Assembly (NCBI GenBank): GCA_964570525.1
Contig: CAZMYO010000057.1
Coordinates: 1 to 47,463 of the forward strand
Direction of reading: 5' to 3'
DNA from: CAZMYO01 sp964570525
GTDB lineage: Bacteria > Patescibacteriota > Patescibacteriia > Magasanikbacterales > GWA2-37-8
DNA: 47,463 nt
The notes under the pieces were generated by a model. That model did no database searches, had not been told where the DNA came from, and worked only from the letters and a program-made list of their open reading frames with translations. Positions 1 through 7,808 of the stretch are shown one piece after another (position 1 is the first letter of the stretch; the number at the start of each line of letters is the position of its first letter). A program made the position numbers and the translations under genes.

Positions 1-2
1 AA

Positions 3-179
3 GACGGTATTGATGCTTTTACCACTCTCCAAAAAAATGGTTTTTCGCAGGAAGAAACTATTGCCGTACTTCTCCAAGAACCGCTTTCTCGCTGGAAACG
101 CGTGGCCAAGCTACTTACCGAAACCAAGGCAATTCCGGCCAAAGAAAACCCGGCGGAAGAAATCAAAATGGCCGCTTGA
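3..179 (+). CDS. C-terminal end of an unidentified protein (partial)
   Basis: An open frame enters from the left edge and stops at a TGA at 177-179, leaving 58 codons. The peptide starts DGIDAFTTLQKNGF and ends EEIKMAA. It looks helical, with a Lys/Glu-rich tail. No domain can be assigned from this fragment. The next gene starts 12 nt later on the same strand, so the two may be co-transcribed. The competing frame beginning at position 10 gives a very basic, unconvincing protein and runs into the next gene. Confidence 0.5.
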   Translation, partial: DGIDAFTTLQKNGFSQEETIAVLLQEPLSRWKRVAKLLTETKAIPAKENPAEEIKMAA

Positions 180-191
180 TAAAAAGAGTTT

Positions 192-995
192 ATGTTTAAA
201 AGGATGGGAGCACTTCTGACTTTAACCGTCATAGCGGCGGTTATTTTTGTAACCACCCAAACAGCCGTTGCCGCCCCAGTCAAACCGGTTGTTTTTCTTC
301 TACCCCACCAAGATGATGAAATGTTCCTGGCCGGAGCCATCAAGGCTAGCCTTGATCTTGGAAACAACGTCTATGTTATTATGGTAACTGATGGCGCGGC
401 CTCGGAAGCGCGGGCAATGCTCAATGGATCTGAAGATAATAAGAAGCCCTATTTTTGTCGCTTCCACCACGCAACGCACGACCCTAAAAAAGAGGGCTAC
501 CAGCGGCTCAACAAAGAAACATTTATCCGAGCGCGCAATCAAGAATTCCTTTTTTCCATGATGAAGCTGGGCGTTTCTCCGGGGCATGTTTTTTTTGCGA
601 ATCCCGGCGGCAGCGCGGGAAGCCGCCGGGTAATCTACCATGACGGCAAACTCACCCGGAAACAGGCAAAGAAAATAATTACGAGATATTACGCCCACCT
701 TGGCGACGGAGTTTATAGCACCATTCGCGGTAACGGTGGGCACCTGGATCATTTGGCCCTATACCAGGCCCTGGCTAACTTTAAGGGTATTAGCGAAAAA
801 TATTTCTACTCGGAACTTGTGGGAGAGGGCAAAGAAATACCGCTCACTCCCGAAGAACAAAAAGCAAAATCCTCCGCTCTTGAGCCTTATTTTGAATGGG
901 ATCCGCCACGGAAAAAATTCGCTATCGGGGCTCATTCGGTAGAGCATCTTCTTGATACCTGGAAAAATAATCCGTCGGAGTACCTCATCAAGTAA
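192..995 (+). CDS. Secreted PIG-L/LmbE family deacetylase
   Basis: This 267-residue protein belongs to the PIG-L (LmbE-like) family of zinc-dependent N-acetyl-sugar deacetylases. A signal peptide is visible: a basic MFKR start, a hydrophobic stretch at about residues 7-22, then AVAA near residue 28, so it probably acts outside the membrane. The metal and catalytic motif PHQDDE is at residues 38-43 and replaces the usual PHPDDE. A second metal motif, HLDH, appears further on in GGHLDHLALYQA. The substrate cannot be read from sequence; an extracellular glycan or wall amino sugar is a reasonable guess. The ATG at 192 has no Shine-Dalgarno. A second ATG at 204 would shorten the signal peptide by four residues. 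Confidence 0.85.
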   Translation: MFKRMGALLTLTVIAAVIFVTTQTAVAAPVKPVVFLLPHQDDEMFLAGAIKASLDLGNNVYVIMVTDGAASEARAMLNGSEDNKKPYFCRFHHATHDPKKEGYQRLNKETFIRARNQEFLFSMMKLGVSPGHVFFANPGGSAGSRRVIYHDGKLTRKQAKKIITRYYAHLGDGVYSTIRGNGGHLDHLALYQALANFKGISEKYFYSELVGEGKEIPLTPEEQKAKSSALEPYFEWDPPRKKFAIGAHSVEHLLDTWKNNPSEYLIK

Positions 996-1021
996 TCTAA
1001 CCAAAACAGTTTCGTAACTAA

Positions 1022-1147
1022 CTAGAGTCCCTTGGGTTTGGTATAGAAGTTGTTTTTTCTAAGCTTCTTGGTTTTTCTGGCGAGAGCCTTGCCTATTTTG
1101 GTGTTTTTCTTGGCATGCTTTAGCCGCGCCCGCAATGCTGTGTTCAT
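1022..1147 (-). CDS. Small very basic protein (41 aa)
   Basis: The minus strand reads ATG at 1147 to TAG at 1022 with 41 residues, about one third of them Lys or Arg (for example KHAKKNTKIGKALARKTKK). It resembles small nucleic-acid- or ribosome-binding proteins in composition, but I recognise no family. It converges with the deacetylase gene and lies 26 nt from its stop. No Shine-Dalgarno precedes the start, as for most genes here. The clean basic composition and well-placed start favour a real gene over chance, with moderate confidence. Confidence 0.5.
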   Translation of the reverse strand: MNTALRARLKHAKKNTKIGKALARKTKKLRKNNFYTKPKGL

Positions 1148-1166
1148 AATTTCTAGGGATGAGTTA

Positions 1167-1240
1167 ATCCCGACTTAGTCGGGATTGCGAAGCCTGACCT
1201 GCCGGCCGGCAGGCGAAATTTTCCCGACGGCGAGTCGGGA
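1167..1240. repeat. Cluster of three small palindromes
   Basis: Three palindromes lie in tandem: 1167-1185 (ATCCCGACTTAGTCGGGAT), 1198-1213 (CCTGCCGGCCGGCAGG) and 1222-1240 (a TCCCGAC/GTCGGGA pair). The first shares its CCGACT-AGTCGG arms with the hairpin at 1354-1382. The stretch 1148-1405 has no gene; I see only these palindromes and the downstream hairpin in it. Confidence 0.75.
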
Positions 1241-1353
1241 TCGGGACAAGCTCTGCTTATAATATTGCTTAAACTAAAATTGGTTCGATACTAAAACAGT
1301 ATACTTGAAACAGTAGAATAAAGCAAGAGACGCGTTCACCCGCTACAAAGAAT

Positions 1354-1382
1354 AAGCCGCCCCGACTAAGTCGGGACGGCTT
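1354..1382 (-). terminator. Hairpin downstream of the secreted beta-rich gene
   Basis: The arms AAGCCG-CCCGAC and GTCGGG-CGGCTT pair over 12 bp with one mismatch and a TAA loop. On the minus strand it lies 24 nt after the stop of the gene at 1406-2296 and is followed by a short T-rich run. It probably ends that transcript. Confidence 0.6.
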
Positions 1383-1405
1383 TGATTGGTTCTGGAAATA
1401 GATTT

Positions 1406-2296
1406 TTACGGCCCAAGAATTATTCGTACGCCCGCGTGAACGGCGCCTCCCCAAACGTCCTTATTGGCCACACCCCACGGCATGGTTACATAGGCGCAAA
1501 CCTGGTTATAACAATATTCTAGACCGGGGGTTATAAAGTAGGCGTGCGCGGTAAACTGGGTAAGCACTAGACGCTCATAGTAATAGCCGACCGCCGCGAG
1601 CGCGTTTTTAGCCACGTCGTCTATCACCACCTGCGCTGTCACGAAGTACATCTGCCAGAGCACGTCAAGGGTTAGAGACAACCCGGTAAAGGTTGACTTT
1701 CGCCAGATCTTAATACGGGAAAAGGCTCCCGCTTCAAAAGTTCTTAGCGACCCGGTGACGAACAAATGCTCATCAGCAAACTTACTGAAATCAAGCACCG
1801 CGCCGCCTAATGGGATTTCGAGCTTGGATATGTTCAAGCGGCCGTCAGGGGTTATTTCCCCCCCAACATAGAGTCCGAAATCTACGTACTTGGTCGCGGC
1901 GAAAGCCTTGGCTTTGAGTATCGCGCCGATTTCAGTACCCGCGGCCACGGCATCAAGGTAGGCAGTGTGGTGATTAACCGTGATACCACCGGTGTAATAC
2001 CTGGTCTCCAACCCCAGGTGAAACCAGGGAATCCGCCGCTGCCAAAAATTGAAGAAACACTCCGCCCCCAAACTGCCTCCCTGCCGCGTAAAACGATCGG
2101 AATCAGTCGAGTTACTCGCCGTAGAGAGCCCCTCGAGATACATAAAATCCACGGACGCCAAACAGCGCATGGGTAGCGAAGGCTCTTGGCTAGGATGGCT
2201 GGGAAAAAGCCAATCCTCGCCACTTTTTGCCTCGGCCGACCCTGCGAATACGCATAGGCCGACAAAGAAAAGGCGGCCTAGCGCTTTTCCAGTCAT
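1406..2296 (-). CDS. Secreted beta-rich protein, possible barrel
   Basis: This is a 296-residue protein of unrecognised family. It begins with a signal peptide (basic MTGKALGR, hydrophobic LFFVGLCVFAGSAEA, likely cleavage after AEA near residue 23). The mature part is rich in alternating hydrophobic/polar and aromatic stretches such as FHLGLETRYYTGG and VDFGLYVGGEI, and it ends GGAVHAGVRIILGP, like the strands of a beta-barrel. It contains several Cys residues. Unlike most genes here it has a textbook Shine-Dalgarno (GGAGGTG about 5 nt before the ATG) and its own consensus promoter. An outer-membrane-type barrel would be odd in a presumed single-membrane bacterium, so the fold is only an inference and foreign origin is possible. 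Confidence 0.75.
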   Translation of the reverse strand: MTGKALGRLFFVGLCVFAGSAEAKSGEDWLFPSHPSQEPSLPMRCLASVDFMYLEGLSTASNSTDSDRFTRQGGSLGAECFFNFWQRRIPWFHLGLETRYYTGGITVNHHTAYLDAVAAGTEIGAILKAKAFAATKYVDFGLYVGGEITPDGRLNISKLEIPLGGAVLDFSKFADEHLFVTGSLRTFEAGAFSRIKIWRKSTFTGLSLTLDVLWQMYFVTAQVVIDDVAKNALAAVGYYYERLVLTQFTAHAYFITPGLEYCYNQVCAYVTMPWGVANKDVWGGAVHAGVRIILGP

Positions 2297-2313
2297 GGTA
2301 CACCTCCGCCTTA

Positions 2314-2342
2314 ATTCTAGTATGCGGCGGTAATTTTGTCAA
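2314..2342 (-). promoter_or_regulatory. Sigma70-type promoter of the secreted beta-rich gene
   Basis: On the minus strand TTGACA (2337-2342) and TAGAAT (2314-2319) are separated by 17 nt. The TTTTGTCAAAGTA segment carrying the -35 is duplicated in tandem just upstream, giving a second TTGACA. Confidence 0.75.
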
Positions 2343-2365
2343 AGTATTTTGTCAAAGTAGTCGTT

Positions 2366-2393
2366 GTAGAGACGCATTGCAACGCGTCTCTAC
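2366..2393. repeat. GTAGAGACGC palindrome
   Basis: GTAGAGACGC and GCGTCTCTAC form a 10-bp perfect stem around an 8-nt loop. It lies between the divergent genes at 2296 and 2455. A similar GTAGAGACGC hairpin is a familiar dispersed repeat in other bacterial genomes, notably cyanobacteria. Confidence 0.7.
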
Positions 2394-2454
2394 TTGAGGC
2401 CGGGGTTTTCTTTTTTATTAAAAAAATGGTACGATAGCCCCACTATTTAATCCT

Positions 2455-3066
2455 ATGAAAAATCTAGTGCTGTTTGACTTTGACGGCGTTATTGTGGATA
2501 GTTTTGCCGCGGGCTATAAAATCAATGTCGCCCGGTTTCATTCCCTCACTCCGGATGAATTTCGCCAATGGTTTAACGGGAACATCGGCGAGGAATTTAA
2601 AAAACGTCTTACCAAAAAGGGAATTGTCGACCTGTTTAAAGATTACCATTCACAGCTGGGGCAGATGGCAATTGTGCCTGGCATTGCCAAAGTTATCGTC
2701 GCGCTTGCCAAAAAATATACTCTGATTATAATTTCTTCCACCTACACCTCCTCAATAAAAAAAGCTCTCAAAACTCACGGCCTGGAGAAATACTTTGACG
2801 AGTTTCTGGGGTACGACGTGGAAACAAGCAAAGTTATAAAAATTCGAGGAGTATTAAAAAAATTCCATCTTTCTCCAAAAGATTGTATTCTTATTACCGA
2901 CACCTTGGGCGACATTAGAGAAGCTAGGGAAGCCGGCGTAGAATCCGTTGCCGTCACCTGGGGCTACCACGATAAAGAGACTCTGGAACGCGGTTCTCCC
3001 TGCGCCCTGATAAGTGTTCCGGCCGATCTAATTCGCGAAGTTGACCGTTGTTTTCAAAAACTTTAA
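2455..3066 (+). CDS. HAD-superfamily phosphatase
   Basis: This 203-residue protein has the haloacid dehalogenase core. Motif I is DFDG with nucleophile D8 and acid/base D10. Motif II is ISST with S95. Motif IV is TDTLGD with D149 and D153. A helical cap fills residues 15-75, so it is closest to phosphoglycolate-phosphatase-like subfamily I enzymes; the substrate is unknown. The start has an extended -10 (TG-G-TACGAT at 2430-2435) a short distance upstream and no Shine-Dalgarno. The zwf-gnd fusion starts 4 nt after its stop, so the two are co-transcribed and the phosphatase may act on a sugar phosphate. Confidence 0.85.
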   Translation: MKNLVLFDFDGVIVDSFAAGYKINVARFHSLTPDEFRQWFNGNIGEEFKKRLTKKGIVDLFKDYHSQLGQMAIVPGIAKVIVALAKKYTLIIISSTYTSSIKKALKTHGLEKYFDEFLGYDVETSKVIKIRGVLKKFHLSPKDCILITDTLGDIREAREAGVESVAVTWGYHDKETLERGSPCALISVPADLIREVDRCFQKL

Positions 3067-3070
3067 AACT

Positions 3071-5440
3071 ATGAACCAGACGTTAACGCACAATTTTCCA
3101 ACCATCCTGGTTATTTTTGGCGCCACCGGCGATCTCATGGCTAAAAAAATCGCTCCCGCCCTCTTTGATCTTTACGAGAAAGGGGAGCTGCCGCGGTTGT
3201 TTACGATTGTCGGCTTTTCTCACCGGGCCTATGGCAAAAAACAATTTCGCGATCATGTCGCTCAAATCATTTTGAAATACAAAAACACGACAGCTCTTTC
3301 GGAAACCATGTCCGCTTTTCTTAATCTTTTCAACTTTCAGCAAGGCTCGTTTGAAGAGCATTCCGACTACCTCTCTTTAGCCAAGTCTTTGGGGCAGATT
3401 GACGGAGCCTGGCGCGCTTGCGCTAATAAACTATTCTTCCTGGCCGTAGCGCCGGAACATTATAAAATTATCTTTAAACACCTCGACAGCTCAAAACTCA
3501 CCAAACCGTGCAGCCACGAAAAAGGATGGACGCGCGTTATTGTGGAAAAACCGTTTGGCAAGGATTTAGCCACCGCTGTTGAGCTGGATCATCTGCTCGG
3601 CGCAATGTTCAAAGAAATACAAATTTATCGAATCGATCATTATTTAGCCAAAGAAATGGCGCAGAACATCTTAAGCTTTCGCTTCTCCAACTATCTTTTT
3701 GAAGACAGCTGGAACAGCCATTCTATCGAACGCGTTGCTATTCGCGCCTGGGAGTCTATCGGGGTGGAAGATCGCGGCAGTTTTTACGATGGCGTCGGCG
3801 CTCTTAGAGATTTCGGACAAAATCATTTATTGCAAATGCTGGCTTTTATAACCATGGATCAGCCGACTTCGCTCACGGCTGACGCTATTCGCGAGAAACG
3901 CGCCGAAATTTTGCGAACGCTGGTGTTGCCGGATAAACAGTACGTCGCGAACAAAACATTTCGAGCTCAATACGACGGTTACCGACAAATAAAAAATGTC
4001 CAATCAAATTCCACCACCGAAACGTATTTTAAAATTAAGGCGGAACTCGCCGCGCCGCAGTGGAAAGGGGTGGATATAATTTTAGAAAGCGGTAAACGCC
4101 TGGGTAAAGCTCGTAAAGAAATTGAAATTCTGTTTAAACATCCGGAACCGTGCCTGTGCCCGCCGGGTGGCGCGCACCACCAAAACAAAATCATCTTTGG
4201 CATGGAACCGGTGGAAGAAATTCGCATTGAATTCTGGGCAAAAAAACCTGGTTTAAAATTTGAGACCGAAAAACGAGCCTTTAAATTTTTATTGCGAAAA
4301 AAAGGCAGCGCTGTTCAATATGTGGAAGAATATAAAAAACTTTTATTGGATTGCATTAACGGCGACCAGACGCTTTATGTGAGCACCGCCGAAGTAATCT
4401 CAATGTGGAAATTTGTTGACCCCATTATTAAAGGCTGGCGAGCAAACGCGGTTCCGCTCCACACCTACCAACCGGATCACAGCGATATTTCTCGCGAAGC
4501 GGAGTTATCTGATATGGCGACGGCTCTGCCTAATACCATCGGCATCATCGGGCTTGGCAAAATGGGCGCTAATTTGGCGCGCCGACTCCTCGACAAGGGC
4601 TGGCAGGTGGTTGGCTACAATCGCTCACCGGAAAAAACGCGCGAGCTTGAACGTGAAGGAATGACGGCCGCGGCGAGCATCTATGAGTTAGTGGAAAAAT
4701 TACCGGAACAAAAAATTATTTGGCTGATGTTGCCGGCAGGGGAGGCTGTGGATAAAACATTATTTGGAGAAAAGGGATTGGCCGCTCTGCTAAAACGCCA
4801 CGGCGTAATAATTGATGGCGGTAATTCTTTCTATAAAGACACGTTGAGGCGCTACAAGAAATTAAGCGCAAAGGGTTTAGACTATATTGACGTGGGGACT
4901 TCCGGCGGACCAGCCGGCGCCCGGCACGGAGCCTGTCTCATGATCGGCGGTAAGCAAAATGTTTTTCAAAAACTTGAACCGCTCTTCAAAGCGCTATCGA
5001 AAGATAACAGTTATCAATTTTTTGAAGCTCCGGGAGCCGGACATTTTGTAAAAATGGTGCATAACGGCATTGAATACGGCATGATGCAAGCTATTGCCGA
5101 AGGATTCGCGGTACTCAAAAAAGCTCGTTTCAAACTCAATCTTACCGCTGTGGCGGAAATCTACAATCATGGCAGTGTTATTGAATCGCGGCTCATAGGA
5201 TGGATGAGGAAAGCGTTTGAGCTTCATGGTGAAAATTTACGCGATGTTTCGGGAAGTATCGGCCATACCGGGGAAGGGGCTTGGACGGTCGCCGCGGGAG
5301 AGGAGCTTAAGGTAAAAACTAAAGTTATCGAAGAAGCGTTAAAATTTAGAATTCAGTCCAAGAAAAAACCCAGTTTTGTCGGTAAACTGGTGTCGGCCTT
5401 GCGCGAGCAGTTTGGCGGACACGACATTAAGGAGCGTTAA
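3071..5440 (+). CDS. zwf-gnd: Fused glucose-6-phosphate dehydrogenase / 6-phosphogluconate dehydrogenase
   Basis: One uninterrupted frame of 789 residues joins the first and third enzymes of the oxidative pentose phosphate pathway. Residues 1-480 are G6PD: nucleotide motif FGATGDL at 16-22, substrate motif RIDHYLAKE at 187-195 (usually RIDHYLGKE) and the catalytic His of QNHLLQ at H252. Residues 482-789 are a short decarboxylating 6PGDH of the about 300-residue type: GLGKMG at 494-499, then DGGNSFYKD, GTSGGPAGA and the catalytic KMVHNG with K661. The Zwf part ends at the normal PLHTY region and Gnd begins at an internal Met (482, nt 4514) with almost no linker. No lactonase domain is present. 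An upstream frame to 3041 exists, but the start at 3071 just after the previous stop is better. Confidence 0.93.
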   Translation: MNQTLTHNFPTILVIFGATGDLMAKKIAPALFDLYEKGELPRLFTIVGFSHRAYGKKQFRDHVAQIILKYKNTTALSETMSAFLNLFNFQQGSFEEHSDYLSLAKSLGQIDGAWRACANKLFFLAVAPEHYKIIFKHLDSSKLTKPCSHEKGWTRVIVEKPFGKDLATAVELDHLLGAMFKEIQIYRIDHYLAKEMAQNILSFRFSNYLFEDSWNSHSIERVAIRAWESIGVEDRGSFYDGVGALRDFGQNHLLQMLAFITMDQPTSLTADAIREKRAEILRTLVLPDKQYVANKTFRAQYDGYRQIKNVQSNSTTETYFKIKAELAAPQWKGVDIILESGKRLGKARKEIEILFKHPEPCLCPPGGAHHQNKIIFGMEPVEEIRIEFWAKKPGLKFETEKRAFKFLLRKKGSAVQYVEEYKKLLLDCINGDQTLYVSTAEVISMWKFVDPIIKGWRANAVPLHTYQPDHSDISREAELSDMATALPNTIGIIGLGKMGANLARRLLDKGWQVVGYNRSPEKTRELEREGMTAAASIYELVEKLPEQKIIWLMLPAGEAVDKTLFGEKGLAALLKRHGVIIDGGNSFYKDTLRRYKKLSAKGLDYIDVGTSGGPAGARHGACLMIGGKQNVFQKLEPLFKALSKDNSYQFFEAPGAGHFVKMVHNGIEYGMMQAIAEGFAVLKKARFKLNLTAVAEIYNHGSVIESRLIGWMRKAFELHGENLRDVSGSIGHTGEGAWTVAAGEELKVKTKVIEEALKFRIQSKKKPSFVGKLVSALREQFGGHDIKER

Positions 5441-5467
5441 GCAAAAATTGGTGTTTTTTAGAAGCCG

Positions 5468-5497
5468 TTTACAAAGTAAACCTTCCTCAAGTATAAT
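5468..5497 (+). promoter_or_regulatory. Promoter of proS
   Basis: TTTACA (5468-5473), an 18-nt spacer and a perfect TATAAT (5492-5497) lie 35 nt before the proS start. Transcription would begin near 5504. Confidence 0.7.
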
Positions 5498-5532
5498 GCC
5501 ATAAATGAGTTATAAACTGCTACCTTTAATGT

Positions 5533-6771
5533 ATGCGCTATACAGAACTCTTCGGAAAAACCAGCAAATCCGCTCCGGCCGACGCCGAAAGCGTGAACGC
5601 CAAACTCCTTACCCAGGGCGGCTTTATCATGAAACAAATGGCCGGTGTTTATAATTATCTGCCGCTTGGTTTGCGCGTCTTAACGAAGATTCAAAACATC
5701 ATCCGGGAAGAGCTCAACACCGCGGGAGCCAATGAAATTCTGATGCCGGCGTTAACGCAAGCCGAAAACTATAAAAAGACCGGCCGTGAGACTATGGATA
5801 TTTTGTTCAGAACTGAAGTGGAAGGCGGGGGAGAAGTATTTCTCAATCCCACTCACGAAGAAACCGTAACACCCCTGGTACAAACCTACACTTTTTCCTA
5901 TCGCGATCTGCCGATAGCTGTTTACCAAATCCAAAATAAATTTAGAAACGAACCGCGCGCCAAGTCCGGCCTGTTGCGCGGACGGGAATTTAACATGAAG
6001 GATCTCTATTCATTCCACGCTACCGAAAATGACATGGATGCTTATTACGAAAAAATGAAGAATGTCTACTTCAAAGTTTACGAGCGGCTCGGGTTGGGTG
6101 AGCGCACCGTGCTTACGTTTGCCTCGGGCGGATTATTCAGTAAATATTCACACGAATTTCAGGCGCTTTCTGATATCGGCGAAGATACTATCTATCTCTG
6201 TGAAAAGTGCCGTACGGCGGTAAACAAAGAAATTATTGAGGAACAAGCCAGCTGCCCAAACTGTTTAAATGTAGATTTGGTAGAAAAAAAAGCCATTGAA
6301 GTCGGTAATATCTTTAAACTAAAAACCCGCTTCACCGACGCCTTCAATTTTACCTATACGGATATCGAGGGAAACGCTCGCCCGGTTTTCATGGGCTGTT
6401 TTGGCATGGGGCCATCGCGCATTATGGGAACATTGGTAGAGTTGTTTCACGACGATAAAGGCATCGTCTGGCCAAAGTCCGTCGCCCCCCATCAAATGCA
6501 TCTGGTGGCACTCGGACCAGACTCGGCTGTACTGGAAGAAGCGGACCAAGTCTACCGGCATCTTCTGAAGCGGGGGATTGAGGTGCTCTACGACAACCGT
6601 GAAGGCGTTACCGCCGGAGAAAAATTTGCCGATGCTGATCTCATTGGTATTCCCACTCGCGTTATCATCTCAAAGAAAACTCTCGCGGCCAAAGCCGGAG
6701 AAGTTAAACGGCGCTCGGGCGGCCAGGCGGAACTGGTCCCTCTTGAAGACCTCCTCAACATAGAACTCTAG
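5533..6771 (+). CDS. proS: Prolyl-tRNA synthetase, short form without editing insert
   Basis: This 412-residue class II synthetase charges tRNA-Pro. Motif 2 is FRNEPRAKSGLLRGREF, starting near residue 137. Motif 3 is GMGPSRI, starting near residue 292, followed by the C-terminal anticodon-binding domain. The usual bacterial enzyme is about 570 residues with a 180-residue INS editing domain between motifs 2 and 3. Here that place holds only a zinc-ribbon-like segment with CEKC at residues 223-226 and a second CPNC about 20 residues later. The enzyme should therefore not deacylate Ala-tRNA-Pro in cis. No Shine-Dalgarno precedes the ATG. The next gene starts 6 nt after the stop. Confidence 0.95.
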   Translation: MRYTELFGKTSKSAPADAESVNAKLLTQGGFIMKQMAGVYNYLPLGLRVLTKIQNIIREELNTAGANEILMPALTQAENYKKTGRETMDILFRTEVEGGGEVFLNPTHEETVTPLVQTYTFSYRDLPIAVYQIQNKFRNEPRAKSGLLRGREFNMKDLYSFHATENDMDAYYEKMKNVYFKVYERLGLGERTVLTFASGGLFSKYSHEFQALSDIGEDTIYLCEKCRTAVNKEIIEEQASCPNCLNVDLVEKKAIEVGNIFKLKTRFTDAFNFTYTDIEGNARPVFMGCFGMGPSRIMGTLVELFHDDKGIVWPKSVAPHQMHLVALGPDSAVLEEADQVYRHLLKRGIEVLYDNREGVTAGEKFADADLIGIPTRVIISKKTLAAKAGEVKRRSGGQAELVPLEDLLNIEL

Positions 6772-6777
6772 CCAGCT

Positions 6778-7545
6778 ATGCACTCCGCGGAGCTCATCAA
6801 AGAAATTCATCAGGCGCTCCAAAACCTTGCCCCCCAAAATCTGGTATTGTTGGGGGGTGGTTATTTATACGGCGAGGCGAATGAGGATAGCGACGTAGAC
6901 TTTTATTGCCTTTGCCCCTGGTGGCGGCTATTTTTTCTGAAACGGTACAAACAGAAAATTACTGACCTAAAAAAAAGTTTTCCAGAGATTAATTTTAGCG
7001 TCATGCTGGTACCGCACTTGCTGGAGCGCTTTGGTTATTATATTTACGGCAGGGATTTAAAGGGGGCTGTGCACACCTGGCCCCTGCCGCTCCCGGCTCT
7101 GATTAAGAATTGTTTAAAGTTGGCTTACTACAATTATTTAAAGTATCTGGTTCTGGCTGAAGATAAAGATCGTAACCTCGCTAAAACTGTTAAACAGCTG
7201 GCGGTGGCGACGCTCGCCGGCCAGGGAAAGATAGATTTTACCAAACCAATTTTTTCGTGGCAGTATATAAACTCTCATTTGGAGGAGCCAGCTACCCCAG
7301 ACACCAACATTGGAATTAATTTGACGAGGTTTTACCACCAATTCCTTCCACACTTTACTTTTTCCTGGTCTAATTATTTAATATATAACATAAAATTTTT
7401 ATCGCGCGGCAACCCCTTGTTTTTATTCAAAAATCCTGATAAAATGATTGTGCATAGAATAGTCGCCGGAATTCAACAAAACAACAATCCGCAGGAATTT
7501 CTTAAAGAAATAAAACAAATCGTTTTCCCCGTCATAATCTTTTAA
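6778..7545 (+). CDS. Nucleotidyltransferase-like protein
   Basis: This 255-residue protein has the start of a minimal nucleotidyltransferase (pol-beta-like) fold: GGGYLYGEANEDSDVDF at residues 26-42, with the metal-binding pair D39 and D41. The remainder is helical and rich in aromatic residues and does not match a family I can name, so the substrate (tRNA end, antibiotic or protein hydroxyl) is unknown. It follows proS by 6 nt and is probably co-transcribed with it. Confidence 0.7.
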   Translation: MHSAELIKEIHQALQNLAPQNLVLLGGGYLYGEANEDSDVDFYCLCPWWRLFFLKRYKQKITDLKKSFPEINFSVMLVPHLLERFGYYIYGRDLKGAVHTWPLPLPALIKNCLKLAYYNYLKYLVLAEDKDRNLAKTVKQLAVATLAGQGKIDFTKPIFSWQYINSHLEEPATPDTNIGINLTRFYHQFLPHFTFSWSNYLIYNIKFLSRGNPLFLFKNPDKMIVHRIVAGIQQNNNPQEFLKEIKQIVFPVIIF

Positions 7546-7572
7546 TCTTTCAATCTTTAATATTCAACCACT

Positions 7573-7806
7573 ATGTCCGTTATCATCTACTCCACCCCCA
7601 CCTGCCCCTGGTGCCATAAAGCCAAAGAATACTTTAAAGAAAAGAATGTGGACTACACCGATTATAATGTTGCCGAAGACCAGACCAAAGCCGAAGAAAT
7701 GATACAAAAATCCGGCCAAATGGGCGTGCCGGTTATTGAAATTGACGGCCAAATTATTGTTGGTTTTGACAAGGCGAAGATTAATCAGTTGCTAAAATTG
7801 AGTTAA
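7573..7806 (+). CDS. Glutaredoxin-like thiol-disulfide oxidoreductase
   Basis: This 77-residue protein has the thioredoxin fold of the small glutaredoxin/NrdH group. It has the redox motif CPWC at residues 11-14, the cis-Pro segment GVPVIEIDG and the terminal VGFDKAKI helix. It should be cytoplasmic. Its electron donor is not evident; the CPWC motif without other hints does not decide between glutathione and thioredoxin reductase. It is 2 nt upstream of the next gene. Confidence 0.9.
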   Translation: MSVIIYSTPTCPWCHKAKEYFKEKNVDYTDYNVAEDQTKAEEMIQKSGQMGVPVIEIDGQIIVGFDKAKINQLLKLS

Positions 7807-7808
7807 AT

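Noticed and set aside
10..219. 69-codon plus-strand frame at the left edge
   Set aside because: It is highly basic and overlaps the start of the deacetylase. The frame ending at 179 is more protein-like.
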